A DNA stretch of 18,582 bases, from NCBI GenBank assembly GCA_018398765.1, contig JAHBMJ010001607.1, positions 9,609 through 28,190 of the forward strand, read 5' to 3'. The notes beneath the pieces are model-generated. The model was given only the letters and a program-made list of their open reading frames with translations, was not told the DNA's origin and did not search any database. The translations under genes and the position numbers were made by a program. Source of the stretch: Chromera velia. Taxonomy: Eukaryota > Sar > Chromeraceae. This document shows, piece by piece, positions 1 to 10,691 of this stretch. Every line of letters begins with the position of its first letter. Positions within the stretch are counted from its first letter, which is position 1.

Positions 1-714
1 GGGGGGGAGGGGCAGGGTCGATAGTGACTGTCCTTCGATTTGGTCGGAAGCTGGCGTGTGAAATGACTTGGTGGGGAGAAAACGGCAAGAAAGAGAGAGG
101 ACTCTTGTTGCACGTCTCTTGTCTTTTTTGCATGTAGACGTCTTCCTTGTCTCTGTGTGTTTCTCGATCCTCCTAGCTTTGTCTCTTCTGTCCTTACACG
201 AATGTGTTTCTTTATTCTGGCTGGCTTTCTGCTTCATGTGTCTCTCCTTGTTTCGAGGCAGTGGGCGTTGAATTAGCCGTCGGGCCTGTATCTTTCTGTT
301 CAGTTCCGTCCTTGCAAGATCGATTGTGGGTCGGTCTAATTGTCCTTCCTATTCGAGTGTTTTTCGATTCTGCCTTTCTATCTATCTCTGTTTCGTCATT
401 TATTCTCTTATCTTACGTCCTACATTAGACCAACAAACAGAGAGCCCTCCTGGTCTGGGTCTTCTTTTCCGCCTCGAAAGGTCGCTCTTTCGAACCGCGC
501 AACTTTCGAGCCGTGCGGCCTTTTCTTCTTCCCTCTCGTTTCTCTGGGCATGCTGGCTCGATCGCATGGTGCGTGCCGCTGGAGATCTCTCCTTGCGCTG
601 CTGCGGTCATCTGGTTTCCGTCAGCAGCTCCAGGTGACCCGGCAACGGGCTGACTGACTGATAAGACCAGACTAAGCTCTTCTTCTCAGAGGAGCCCCGG
701 GGCATGATCCATCC

Positions 715-716
<2 letters not shown>

Positions 717-755
<39 letters not shown>

Positions 756-757
756 TC
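717..757 (+). repeat. (CTTT)n microsatellite
   Basis: About ten uninterrupted CTTT units, seen directly. Similar CTTT/CCTT tracts recur inside methyltransferase introns further right, so this tract might lie in an intron or UTR of an unseen gene. Confidence 0.95.
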
Positions 758-1305
758 GTCTCGGCCTTCTTCTGTTTTTCATTCACGCCGTTTTTCTCTT
801 CTCTCTCTTTGTATCGATCAGTCAGCTACCTCACCCTCCTTGTCTTTGTTTGTCTGCCTCGCCTGCCTGCCGGACTGCCGGACTGCCTTGCTTAGCACAG
901 CCATGACCTCGTTGAGGGCAGTGAGTAGAGAGAAGAGACTGCTGCCTCATGGTGAATTGCTTGCAAGAAGCAAAAAAAAAGAGAGAAAAAAAGAAAGAAA
1001 GAATTAGGAAAACCGGGGAGGGAGTTGGAGGGGGCACTGAGGAAAAAGGAAGGTTTGAGAGCGTCGCGACGTCTCCGGCTAATTGAAAGACAGAAAGAAG
1101 GGAAAAAACTAATCGCGAAGAAAAGAATTTACGGATGGGTTGCGAGAAAAAAAAAGATAAGGGAAGCCTTAGGAGTTTGCAACCCTTCTTCGTTTCTTTC
1201 AACCGTCCGTCAATTCCTCTCTCCTCGCGTCCCCTGTCGATTCGTTGCATCAAATGAGACTTGCCTGCTGATCGCTTCAATTGAATTCATCTGCCATTCA
1301 TTCGC

Positions 1306-1310
<5 letters not shown>

Positions 1311-1347
<37 letters not shown>
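1311..1347 (+). repeat. (TC)n microsatellite
   Basis: About 18 consecutive TC dinucleotides followed by further pyrimidine-rich sequence. Confidence 0.95.
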
Positions 1348-1348
<1 letters not shown>

Positions 1349-2782
1349 CTTGTGTCTTTTTCCGTTTCTTTCTTTCTTGATTGATTGACCTGCTGCTTCA
1401 TTTTTTCCCCTTTCTCTTTCTGTCTGTCTGCCTGAAAACCAGGTGCCAAAAACAGAGGGTCTAGGATTTGGGTATGGGGTATGAGAAAGAGGGGGAAGGA
1501 AGAGGCACAAGGATGTGTTGTAGTGGATGATTAGCATCTAGTTCTAAGGGTTTATAGACCCTTAACCTTGTCTGTCTGCCAGCCTCTCTCTCTTGCTGTT
1601 TGTGCCTGCCTCTTTCAATGCGTCCGGTTCCTTTACTCTCTTTTCTCCGTGTCTGCTCTCTTTCTTTCCTGCCCTTTCTCTTCTTTGTTTTCTCTATCCC
1701 TCTCTCTTCTCCGCGTTTAGCTCTCACCTCTTCCTGTTGACTTTACCTCTCTTCTCTTCTCCGTCTGTCAAATCCAAAATAGATTTACGGACGCAGCTCG
1801 ACTGAAGGAACTGCGATCGAAGGAAGGAAAGATGTCTGTCTGCCCATCTGGCGGACACCCGGCACCTGGTCCTTGTGCATGTTCGGGCGGCTTTTTTCCT
1901 TGGCCGTCCCTCAATTCTTCCCTCCTTCCTTCCTTCCTTCCAATGTCCTCTTTTGTCTTCTTCTGTTCTGATCTGACCCTTCGACCCTTGCATGAGTCCC
2001 TCTTGAGTTGATTTCCTCGGCCGGCCATCTAAGGGACTGCATGGGTGGATCGCTCTTCCTTCCTGACCTTCTTTCTTCTTCCCCCCCTTTTTTCCTCCCT
2101 TCGTCTATGCCTGCACGCACACGTTTGCAAGGTGTCATGTACTCATCCCCGAGTTCCTAGATGAGAGCTAGGCCGAGCGAGTGAGTGCATGCAGTGACCG
2201 GGATCGATCAGACGAGCACAAGAACAAAAAAGAAAAAGAGACTAAGCAGGGCTGAAGGGAGGGAAAAGTTGAGAAGAGAGGTGTCAGGAGACGATCGAAA
2301 GACCGATTGACGAAGAGAAGCAGGAAGGAAGTGAGGGCGAAACGAGGAGAAGCAAGAAGGAAGGAAGTGCGTGCTAGAGCGAAATGAAGGGGATGACAGA
2401 GACGGAAGACAGAGACAGGTACGACAAGAAAGGAAGAAAAAACGTACGGAAGGAAGGAAAAGTCCGAAATCTGTCATTCTCACCTAAGACCACCGATTGC
2501 TACGGGCGCTCACGCCCTTCTCTGTCATGTTTTACCGTTTTGAGAAAGGCACGACGATCGAGTGTTTTTTGGGAGCAAGACATCAGATTCAATCAATCAG
2601 ACACCGAGATTGTGGCACAGATGAAAAAAAGAAAGCGAGGAGTCCATCACCACCCTTTTCTTCTCTTGCTCAAAGAATGCGTTGGGTGGTATGAGTGCGC
2701 TGAAATTTCCTCACCAGAATAAATCATGGACGGAAGCTGAAAGAGAAATACATGGTGAGAATGAAGACAGTGAGAGATGGAG

Positions 2783-2848
<66 letters not shown>
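2783..2848 (+). repeat. Compound (AC)n-(AG)n microsatellite
   Basis: An (AC) run of about 14 units passes directly into an (AG) run of about 15 units and then into imperfect purine-rich sequence. The switch from alternating purine/pyrimidine to pure polypurine is abrupt, as is usual for compound microsatellites. Confidence 0.95.
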
Positions 2849-3539
2849 CAAGTGCGTGCGGTCGAGGCTGGAGACGGCAACGAGATAGACTTTTCAATTT
2901 CAAATTCATTGATCGATCGTTGCGAGTTGCGAGTTGTGCAGGTTTCAGTGATTGATGTACGTCATGTTTGATCGTTTCAGACGACGAACCGAACGAATGT
3001 TTACCCAGGTCGGACTCGATCAGGGTCAGGCAGGACAGGAAGCAGCAGAGAGAGAGAGAAGGGCATGCAATGCAGATGAGAGAGAGAAGCGGCGGCCAGA
3101 GAGGAGAGGAAATTCGAAGCGAACGCAGTGCATGATGCAGGTCCATCCATTATCGGCCAATTAAGTGAAAAGACCTGTCAGGCCGGCATCTGCAAGGTGA
3201 GACACATCGTGCACGCGGGGCCGTCGCGGGCGATGAAAAAAGAACGACATTGTCTCACAAAGAAAATGGGGCACATGTGTTGGTCGATACGAAATGAAAA
3301 TTGGTTTCGCAAAAGGTTATTCCATTCGTCCCAAGCTGTCTGTTCTGTATTGAAGAAACAGTACGTCTCCTTTGTCATGCTCTGCCAAACATCGTCCTAC
3401 ATATCGTCCACGTGCATGCCTCTTGTAGTGCCTCTTGCTGGCCGGAAAGGTTGAAATACCACTCCACGCTCGGCTTCATGCCTTGCTTGTCTGGAACGTG
3501 GCCCTTTGGTGGGTCTTGCATGGAAATTTACTGGCAGGC

Positions 3540-4505
3540 CTTTTCAAATTGACGTTGAAATTCTATTGCATAATCATGTAGACTTTCGCAGTAATATCAT
3601 CATCTGCCTAGTCACCTACGATTTTTCTAGGATTTTCAAAATAAATGTGTACTTTCTGAAACGAAGTTTCTGCTCAGATATGACACTATCTGTAGAAAAT
3701 GTAGTCTCAACCCGAGCTCGCCGCTATAGTAGCTGCTATATTGGTTTCGTATAATTATATAAACCAAAGAATCAGGCAAAGATTGAATTTATGTATGTAA
3801 GCCTGTATTATTATACTACCGTGACTATTATACATGGCCCCTAACGTATATAAGTATATTACGCTAAGATATTATCATATTATTACGTGCATGCATTCAC
3901 AATTAAGAATTGAATTGATTAATCAGAAACATTAATTAAATTGGTACCTTTCATTATTTTTTATTTGAATTGATAAAGCCGGCGATACCTTAAGCAATAC
4001 CTCGTTTGCTAGCTCGTTTGATATCTTGTTTCATACTTCCGATGCAGAACTGCTAAAAATTTATACCTACAGAAAGTAGAAATGAGTTAAGGCATGCAAC
4101 GCTTATTAGAATTAGGCTAAGACGCTGCAGCCGCTAGGAACTTACACTAAAAAGATGTCCCCCTAAATTTCATATAATTCAAGAAATATGAGCTGAACAT
4201 TGAGCTCGACCATATAAGTTATACGCTAGGTTATACGATTCCTGGATTCCAGGGACGCAGTACATGACAACCCTAGTAACAACCCCAATGCCTATAGCCA
4301 ATATGCTTTCTCCTACTTTCTCCTACGCTTTCTCTACCATCAAGTTGGGCTCCAGCCTCTGGCCCGTAAGAACATCAGCGTAGAGCATTGACTATGAGCA
4401 TCGAGCTCTATAGAATCATTAGTATAGATTGAGCGAGGCACTGAGGCGGCAGTGAGGCCCTACCCTAGGCCCCATCAAATTTGAGCTCCTATAAAAGTCG
4501 GGCTG
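3540..4505. other. AT-rich non-coding block A
   Basis: From about 3540 base composition shifts sharply to AT-rich with many ATTA, TATA and TTAA words and no long open frame. GC rises again towards 4300-4500. A TATA-like tataaaag on the plus strand (about 4490) lies just before the 3' end of the minus-strand gene at 4533. No terminal repeats or coding remnants are visible. It may be a decayed mobile element or an AT-rich intergenic island like the three others in this window. Confidence 0.55.
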
Positions 4506-4532
4506 AGTCAGACAGTACGAGTGTCTCCAGGT

Positions 4533-5165
4533 CTATCTCGTTCGTTTGAAAACTTTTGACCCCGCCAAGAGATCCGTGAACTTGTCGACGTTTCTGTTGA
4601 ACTCGTCCTCAGTTATCGAGGGACGTGAATCTTGGGCAGGCGGACTTCTGCGAGGAGGAGAAGAAGGAGGCGGCGTGGGTGTTGGGTCGTAGAAATCCTT
4701 CATGTGTTGGATGATTTCATCCGCTTTTTTAAGCAGCAACTGTTTCATGGGAACGTCTTTACGAATCTCCTCCATCGTGGCTTCGGTGACAAAATGAACA
4801 CCATCCGCAAAACCGTCACCAGCCTTCACAGATTCAAGAGCCGCGTTTTTCATCTTGGGAAGAAGCTGGTCATTTGCCAGGAAGTACGCATCTCCCTGTT
4901 CCTTCTCCCACTTCCCATGCCCCAAATGGAGGAAAGCAAAGATCTCTGCAGGAGAGACAACAACGTCGTCGAGCTTTTTCTGAAAAAGCCCCTCTCGTGC
5001 ATTCAATTTGTACTCCTCTGACCCTTCCGTTTCTGCAATTGCTTTCAGGACTTCCCCCGTGACCGCAAGATAGGTGTCTCGCCTTTCGATGTCCAGCGGC
5101 GGGAGCGGCCGCCCAGCTCCAGCAGACAGAGAGACCACGATCAACAACAAGTATCTTAATCTCAT
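4533..5165 (-). CDS. Predicted secreted protein, unknown function
   Basis: A single open frame of 210 aa starts at an ATG at 5165 and ends in TAG. Residues 1-18 look like a signal peptide: Met-Arg-Leu-Arg, then a hydrophobic core LLLIVVSLSAGAG, with cleavage plausible before RPLPPL. Residues 20-160 are charged and probably mostly helical, with no motif I recognise. A proline/serine linker (about 162-178, PTPTPPPSSPPRRSPP) leads to a short charged C-terminal segment ending KRTR. There are no cysteines in the mature part, no further membrane segment and no ER-retention signal, so export or delivery to an endomembrane compartment is inferred. It is divergent to the methyltransferase gene, with 1,023 bases between start codons. 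The GC-rich coding stretch ends next to AT-rich block A. No intron is needed, but an additional exon cannot be excluded. Confidence 0.7.
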   Translation of the reverse strand: MRLRYLLLIVVSLSAGAGRPLPPLDIERRDTYLAVTGEVLKAIAETEGSEEYKLNAREGLFQKKLDDVVVSPAEIFAFLHLGHGKWEKEQGDAYFLANDQLLPKMKNAALESVKAGDGFADGVHFVTEATMEEIRKDVPMKQLLLKKADEIIQHMKDFYDPTPTPPPSSPPRRSPPAQDSRPSITEDEFNRNVDKFTDLLAGSKVFKRTR

Positions 5166-6188
5166 TTGAACACGCCGGAACGGTTTAAGCGTGCCTCCTC
5201 AGAGAAGGTCTTGCCGGTGTGCCATTGATGCCATCGAAGATTGGCAGATCACCTGCAAGCAGATCCGTGCAGGTACTTCGGTGTGGCCACGCAAAAGAGT
5301 CTTGTTCGTTTCGAACTGCACAGTGTCAGCAAATGTTCATGCAGTTGTATATATATATATATCGAAGAATTTTACGCCCTGTCCCAACCCACCAAGCTCA
5401 GACTGATGTTCAGTGTAAGAATCACACCGGTTGGTCCGTTACGAGCGCTGGTGGTCCGTTACGCACGTGTTGTCTAGCTCTGACATGGTTGACCAGTCAC
5501 CAGAGGTGGCAGCAGTTGTGTCAGGTGCTCCAACGTACATGCGAGTTGGTTGGAGACAATCAATTGATTCGATTCAACGCCCATTCATTCAAGGTTCAAG
5601 CATCGATGCAAGCAGAAGAGTAAGTAGAAGACTTACAATCGATCCGACGATTCAACCGGCTCGATCCATGCCGAATTAAGAATGTGTGTATTTATATAAT
5701 GCACCACAATCAATTAAGACGCATATATTGAACGCAGAACTGCGCATGGATAACGGAGGGCATCTGTATCGGTGTGCATGCAATTGCACGGTGTGCATGC
5801 AATTGCATGCATGGTGCCAGACTGCATGTTCGCTCGCATTTGCGCGCGCGCGATGGTATAAGTTTTTGAAAAGTTCGTACGTCACTGCGTGTACTGGCGA
5901 TCGATATCGTTCTCCGGGCCGCCCGGCGCTAGCTTGAGTTGAATCCGCGATGCCCTCTTTGTGCGTCACGTTGAATAGCGGACTTAACGGAGTTTGATTC
6001 TGATTGAATGGTGAAAGGAACACCACGGGGGAGAATAAGCACATACGTGTCATGCTTGATGATACTAAATTGTTGGAGAAGTGAAGAACCTGTACATTCG
6101 TGGAGCCAGTCTTTGACCAACTTGAACTGTGTAGGGCAGAGGCTTGGAAAGAGCAAAACGTGCCACTCTTCGTTTTCACTTTCCCGCC
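5166..6188. promoter_or_regulatory. Divergent upstream region of two genes
   Basis: This 1-kb gap separates two start codons in head-to-head orientation, so it should contain both promoters. Visible landmarks are an alternating TA run at about 5346-5361, a tttatataat at about 5690, a direct 12-base repeat tggtccgttacg at 5432-5443 and 5452-5463 (period 20), a perfect 19-base tandem duplication at 5770-5807, and a (GC)n run at about 5841-5852. Assignment of any of these to transcription is inference. The long minus-strand open frame crossing this gap is rejected as a gene. Confidence 0.45.
5770..5807. repeat. 19-bp perfect tandem repeat with nested palindromes
   Basis: The unit cggtgtgcatgcaattgca occurs twice head-to-tail (5770-5788 and 5789-5807). 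Each unit contains the palindromes TGCATGCA and TGCAATTGCA, and the following bases continue with TGCATGCATG. It lies about 380 bases before the methyltransferase start codon. Paired palindromic boxes fit a transcription-factor site, but this is unproven. Confidence 0.7.
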
Positions 6189-7675
6189 ATGAAAACCCTT
6201 GCCGCAGCCATGAGCATCTGTTCCCTGGTGGATGCCTTCTCTCCATGTGGTGGAATAACAAGACACGGCAGGACACAGATCGTCATGCACAGTAGTCCTG
6301 TGTCCACCGAGGAGACGGCAGCTCCTTCTGTTACCGAAAAGGAAGAGACGGCGTCTTTTGCCGTGCGGTGGAGTTCTGCAATCCTGGATCGCGTCTTCCG
6401 ATACAAACCACTGTTGAACTTCATGTCCGCCAAGTGTGTCTTGTATGATTCGGTGTGCTTGCATGGTTACTTTGATTTGCTCCTGACTTCTTGTGCCGTC
6501 TCCGCCGTCTCCTTTCTGTCTCTGGGCTGCATGGCTGCTTCCTCGCGTGTCCGTCAGCAAGCCCCCACATCCTCTCCCCGCCCCCTCCCCCCCCCCACCC
6601 TCTCGTTCTCTGTCTCTGTCTCTGTCTCTCTCCCTCCGTCCCTCTCTCTCTTACGCTCTTATGTGCGGTCTTTCACTCAACTTACCCTCCCTCTACCTTG
6701 CTTGCAATCTGTCCAGTCCTCACCTTTTGCATCCCTCGTGGGCATCACGCTGTTCCTTCGCTATATTCTTCCGGTTGCTTCTGCAGGGCTCGGGGAATGA
6801 TTCGGAAACGTGGAGATAAAATAGGTGGGCAAAAGACAGACAGGAATATCGAAAGGGCCATATATCTGTAGCTGAAGGGGGAGGGGGAGAGACAGAGAGA
6901 CAGAGAGACAGACAGGCAGACAGACAAGACACTAGTACGGCTGCTCTCTGACCTATTCGGTATCACAGCCCCCTGGGATCTCCACCGTGGCGGCTTCCCT
7001 TCCTCACTTGCTCCCCCCGTTCCTCCCTGTGTGCCGACCCAACAGCAATACCTGTGTACAACTGATGGCGCTCATTCGGTTGCTCTCCTTCGGATAAATA
7101 TTAATGCAATCTTCTGTCTTTCCTCAACTGCTGTCGTCTGCCTATTCATTTGTAAAAGTTAAGGTGAGAAAAACAAGGCCTATGGTCTGTCGGTCTTGCC
7201 CTCTGTCAGGTGACCTTTCTTATGCTTGCTCGTTTCTCTGGTCTCGTTCCGTCCGTCCGTCTGTCACAAGAGGGAGGTCCCCTTTTGAATGAATACCCAC
7301 ATGCATGCAGGGGCAAATTGGTCTGAAGAGGTGGACTCCCTCCTCTCTCTGCGTGACAACTTGGAGGCCGAATTCGAATCTCTGTACTCCCAAAAGACGG
7401 ACGAAAACACGCCTGAGTACTACAAAGTTCCCTTCCACGCCTACAGCGAGGGGAACCTATGCTGGGACGCCGCAGTAGAAGTCATCCCAGCTGCCAAGAC
7501 AGTACATGCGAACTTGTTCACAGAAGATAGAAACGATTTCAGGCTGGACGGAGACGAGACGCTCCGAAGAAGGTTCATGGAAGAGCTGCAATCGGTTGGT
7601 CTGTCTATCTGTCTGTTTGCCTGTCTGTCTGAAAGAAAGAAAGGAAACGAAAAAGTAAAGAAAAGAAAAGACGAT

Positions 7676-7730
<55 letters not shown>

Positions 7731-8098
7731 GCCTGTTTGTCTGCCTGCCTGTCTGTCTGTCTGTCTGTCTATTCGTTACTTGGATTGTTGGGCTGTTCCG
7801 TTTGGAGATGCTGTGACGAACAGGTTGTCTCTGCATTTGTTTTGCCGTCGGTCGTCGCTTTTATTTGCACGATAAGGATGGGGGAAAAGGTGTCTCTAAC
7901 TGCGTCTGTTTTGTTGTTTTGTCTTAGCATTTGTGCCGTCTGGTTGTTGGAATATCTCGATCTCTTTCTTTCTTTCTTTCTTTCTTTCCTTCCTTCCTTC
8001 CTTCCTTCCTTCCTTCCCTTCCTTTCTTTCCTTCCTTCCTTCCTTCCCTTCCTTCCTTCCTTCCTTCCTTTCTTTCTTTCTTTCTTTCTTTCTTTCTC

Positions 8099-8130
<32 letters not shown>

Positions 8131-8771
8131 TTCATCTCAAGTTCTTCTTTCCTTCCTCCCCCCTTCCTGAAGGAAATGGAGGTGCGCCGTTTGAGGGATC
8201 CACAGACGGTCGTGGACATCGGTCGGTGGACAGTCGGACAATACCTACGTGGCTATACTGATCAATCGAATCTCACAATCTATCTTGAAGAAATCAAAGG
8301 GCCAAAAGGAGAGAGAGAGGGAGACCGGATAGTGGAAAGTGTATCAAGCCATCCGTCCAGCCGTCTATTTTAGAACGTGAAAATGTCTGCATACTCTTGG
8401 ATACTCTCCTCAAAACACACTGCTCTCTCTGTTTTCTGACGATCTCAAATTCGGGTTTGAGAATTTGGCGCACACATTTCTTCCGAGCGTTTGACGCACT
8501 TCAACAAGAGAAGGGCTTGATCGATTTGATCGATTGGCAAACGCAACTTCGATGCTTGCATGCCTGCAGGGTGCTCCTCGGGCCTTTCTACCCTGAGGCT
8601 TGCGGACTCTTTTCCCTCCAGTCAGGTCACGGGCGTCGACTTGTCCCCCTACTTCTTGGCTGTGGCAAACCACAAGTCAGTCCAGTCTCGGTCATGCAGT
8701 GTGCCGGACGGACTGTCTATGGACAAGGACCTAAGAACAATGGACCTTCATTGAGGTTATCTGTCTTCCCG

Positions 8772-8806
<35 letters not shown>

Positions 8807-10691
8807 GTCTGTCTGCGTGTCTTTCTGATACGCATCATTTGGCTGGTCGGTGTGTCTTTCTGTGTGTCAGGAGCCATGTGGCTGGTCGGTTTGTATGATG
8901 AGTGATGGGTGTATTCGATCCAGGCTCTCTCTTGTGATTTATTGCTGAGTGCCGGAAACCGTCAAGAAGGAGAACAACACGACACGGGTGTATGTATTGA
9001 ACCCAGGCTCATCCGTGTGATTGTTTGCAGGTTGAAAGATTCGGAGAACCAAGATCACAAAAATCGCATCGCCTATCTGCACGCAGCTGCAGAAGCGACG
9101 GGTCTGTTTTGGACTGTTTCTTAATTTTGTCGTTTCTCCCTTCCGATTTGTCAAATCGGTGTGCTGGTGAAGAGAGAGGAAAAGATCAGCAGAAGTAGAA
9201 CACACATGTATGCGCTTGGTGGGAGAAAAGCACATCTATGTATCGCTTTTTGATGTCCATTTTGCTGCTTTCGTCCTTATTCGACCTCACTGCAGGAATG
9301 GCAGACAGCTCAGTCGACATGGTGACAATTTGCTTGGTCAACCATGAGTTGCCTGCAGCGGCTGCCAGGTCAGTCAGTGGGTGTCTGTACACTCACCTGC
9401 GCTCGATTAAATTGTCTGTTACCGACTCTCAGGGTTCCTGACTTTTTTGTTCTCTCGCACTGTCCCTCCGTTTTCTCTTTTTCACGCGTCTTCGCTTTGA
9501 CCTCGTCCTCCTTCAGGGACGTCTACCGTGAAGCGTATCGCATCTTGAAGCCGGGAGGGGTTCTGAGTCTAATGGACGCGAACCCTGCTTCCGACAACTG
9601 GAGGCGGCTTGCAAGGAACCCGATAGCACTGGCAGCCTTCAGGTGAGCGGCGAGCGTCTCCATATCTCTTTATTCATTTTCTCTCAGAGCTTTGGGGAAA
9701 GAAAACAGACCCGCCCAAATATATTCCGAGTCGATAAGAGGGAAAGACTGTCGGACCGACAGGCTGAGGCAGGTGGAGGAATGCTGTGGAGTCAAGAAAG
9801 AAATGAGACGCAGACTCCCCCACTGCTATCCTTGATTGAGTGGCTAATGGACCACTGCATACATTTCCTCGGCCAAAGAGCGAGGGGCTCTTCCCTTCTT
9901 CTGTTTCTTCTTTCCTCCCTTTTTCCCTGGGTGGTTGTTCCCCACTCCAAGTTGCGTTTCTGTTTCCTCCCTCCTCTCGTGCTGTCATTTTCGTGTTTGT
10001 TTCGTGGACGTTGCTATCGGGGTGGTACCAATCTGATGTTGTGGCATCTTCCCCCTGACAAAGCACGGGGGGATATGCAGCCTTCTCTTCTGACGACGAC
10101 GTGTGAGTCACAGAATCATGTGGAAGGAAGGAAGCAACGATCCCTCCCTCCCTCCCTCAATCCCTCCTCTGCATGGCCTCCCGGCTGGATGCCGGCCTGA
10201 TTCTTCGATACCCTTCAATTCCGCCATTGATGTTTGTTTGTTTGTTTGATTGATTGATTGATTGATTGATTGGTTTGGCGTGCGGCAATAAAACTTTCGC
10301 TTCATCGGAACTGCGACAGTTCAATGTTTCCTCTCAAAACTGCGTGCACGTCATGCACTTGATTTTCAAAACTCACAGGAGCACCGAGCCCTACATGGAC
10401 GAGTACGTGAACTTTGACATGAAGATCGAACTTCAGGTGGGTGCAGTGGGAAGGGCTTGAGGTCTTTGTCTTTCAGAACCAAAAGAGAATGTCGTGTGGT
10501 CTCCGAAATGTATCTTCATTGGATCAAACGTGTCTCCTTGTTGGGCCTCTCATACTTGGGTGCTGAAGAGAGTGGGCTCTTTCCTCTCTTTCTTCCTCCC
10601 TCCCTCCCTCCCGTCCTTTCTCCCTCTCTCTTTCTCTGTGTGTGGTGGGAGGGGCGGGAGGGAGGGGGGAATTTCTATGTAAACATCTATG

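Larger units (their letters stand above)
1..3530. other. Gene-poor, low-complexity region
   Basis: I find no coding region I can defend here. The open frames run through purine- or pyrimidine-rich low-complexity DNA and give Ser/Phe/Leu- or Arg/Glu-rich translations with no recognisable domain, signal peptide or compatible splice chain. The strand bias flips several times: pyrimidine-rich on plus at about 120-900, purine-rich at about 950-1180, pyrimidine-rich at about 1180-2140, and purine-rich at about 2210-2480 and 2780-3120. From about 3130 to 3530 the sequence is more complex and holds a 48-codon minus-strand frame, reported as a finding. UTRs or distant exons of a gene beyond the left edge cannot be excluded. 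Confidence 0.6.

Noticed and set aside
831-1280. 149-codon minus-strand frame in the left region
   Set aside because: Phe/Ser/Leu-rich translation of purine/pyrimidine-biased DNA, no domain or conserved-looking motif.
5676-6560. 294-codon minus-strand open frame across the methyltransferase first exon and its upstream region
   Set aside because: It runs antisense to a well-supported exon, has no signal peptide or family motif, and its composition changes at the exon edge. Long chance frames opposite GC-rich exons are common.
7441-7836. Thr/Asp/Arg/Gln-repeat protein on the minus strand
   Set aside because: It is the complement of the CTGT microsatellite and antisense to exon 3.
7677-8261. 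194-codon plus-strand frame (and antisense partners) through intron 3
   Set aside because: The translation is Ser/Val/Cys/Leu or Leu/Pro/Ser/Phe repeats made by CTGT and CTTT arrays; only the last part overlaps exon 4, in a different frame from the methyltransferase.
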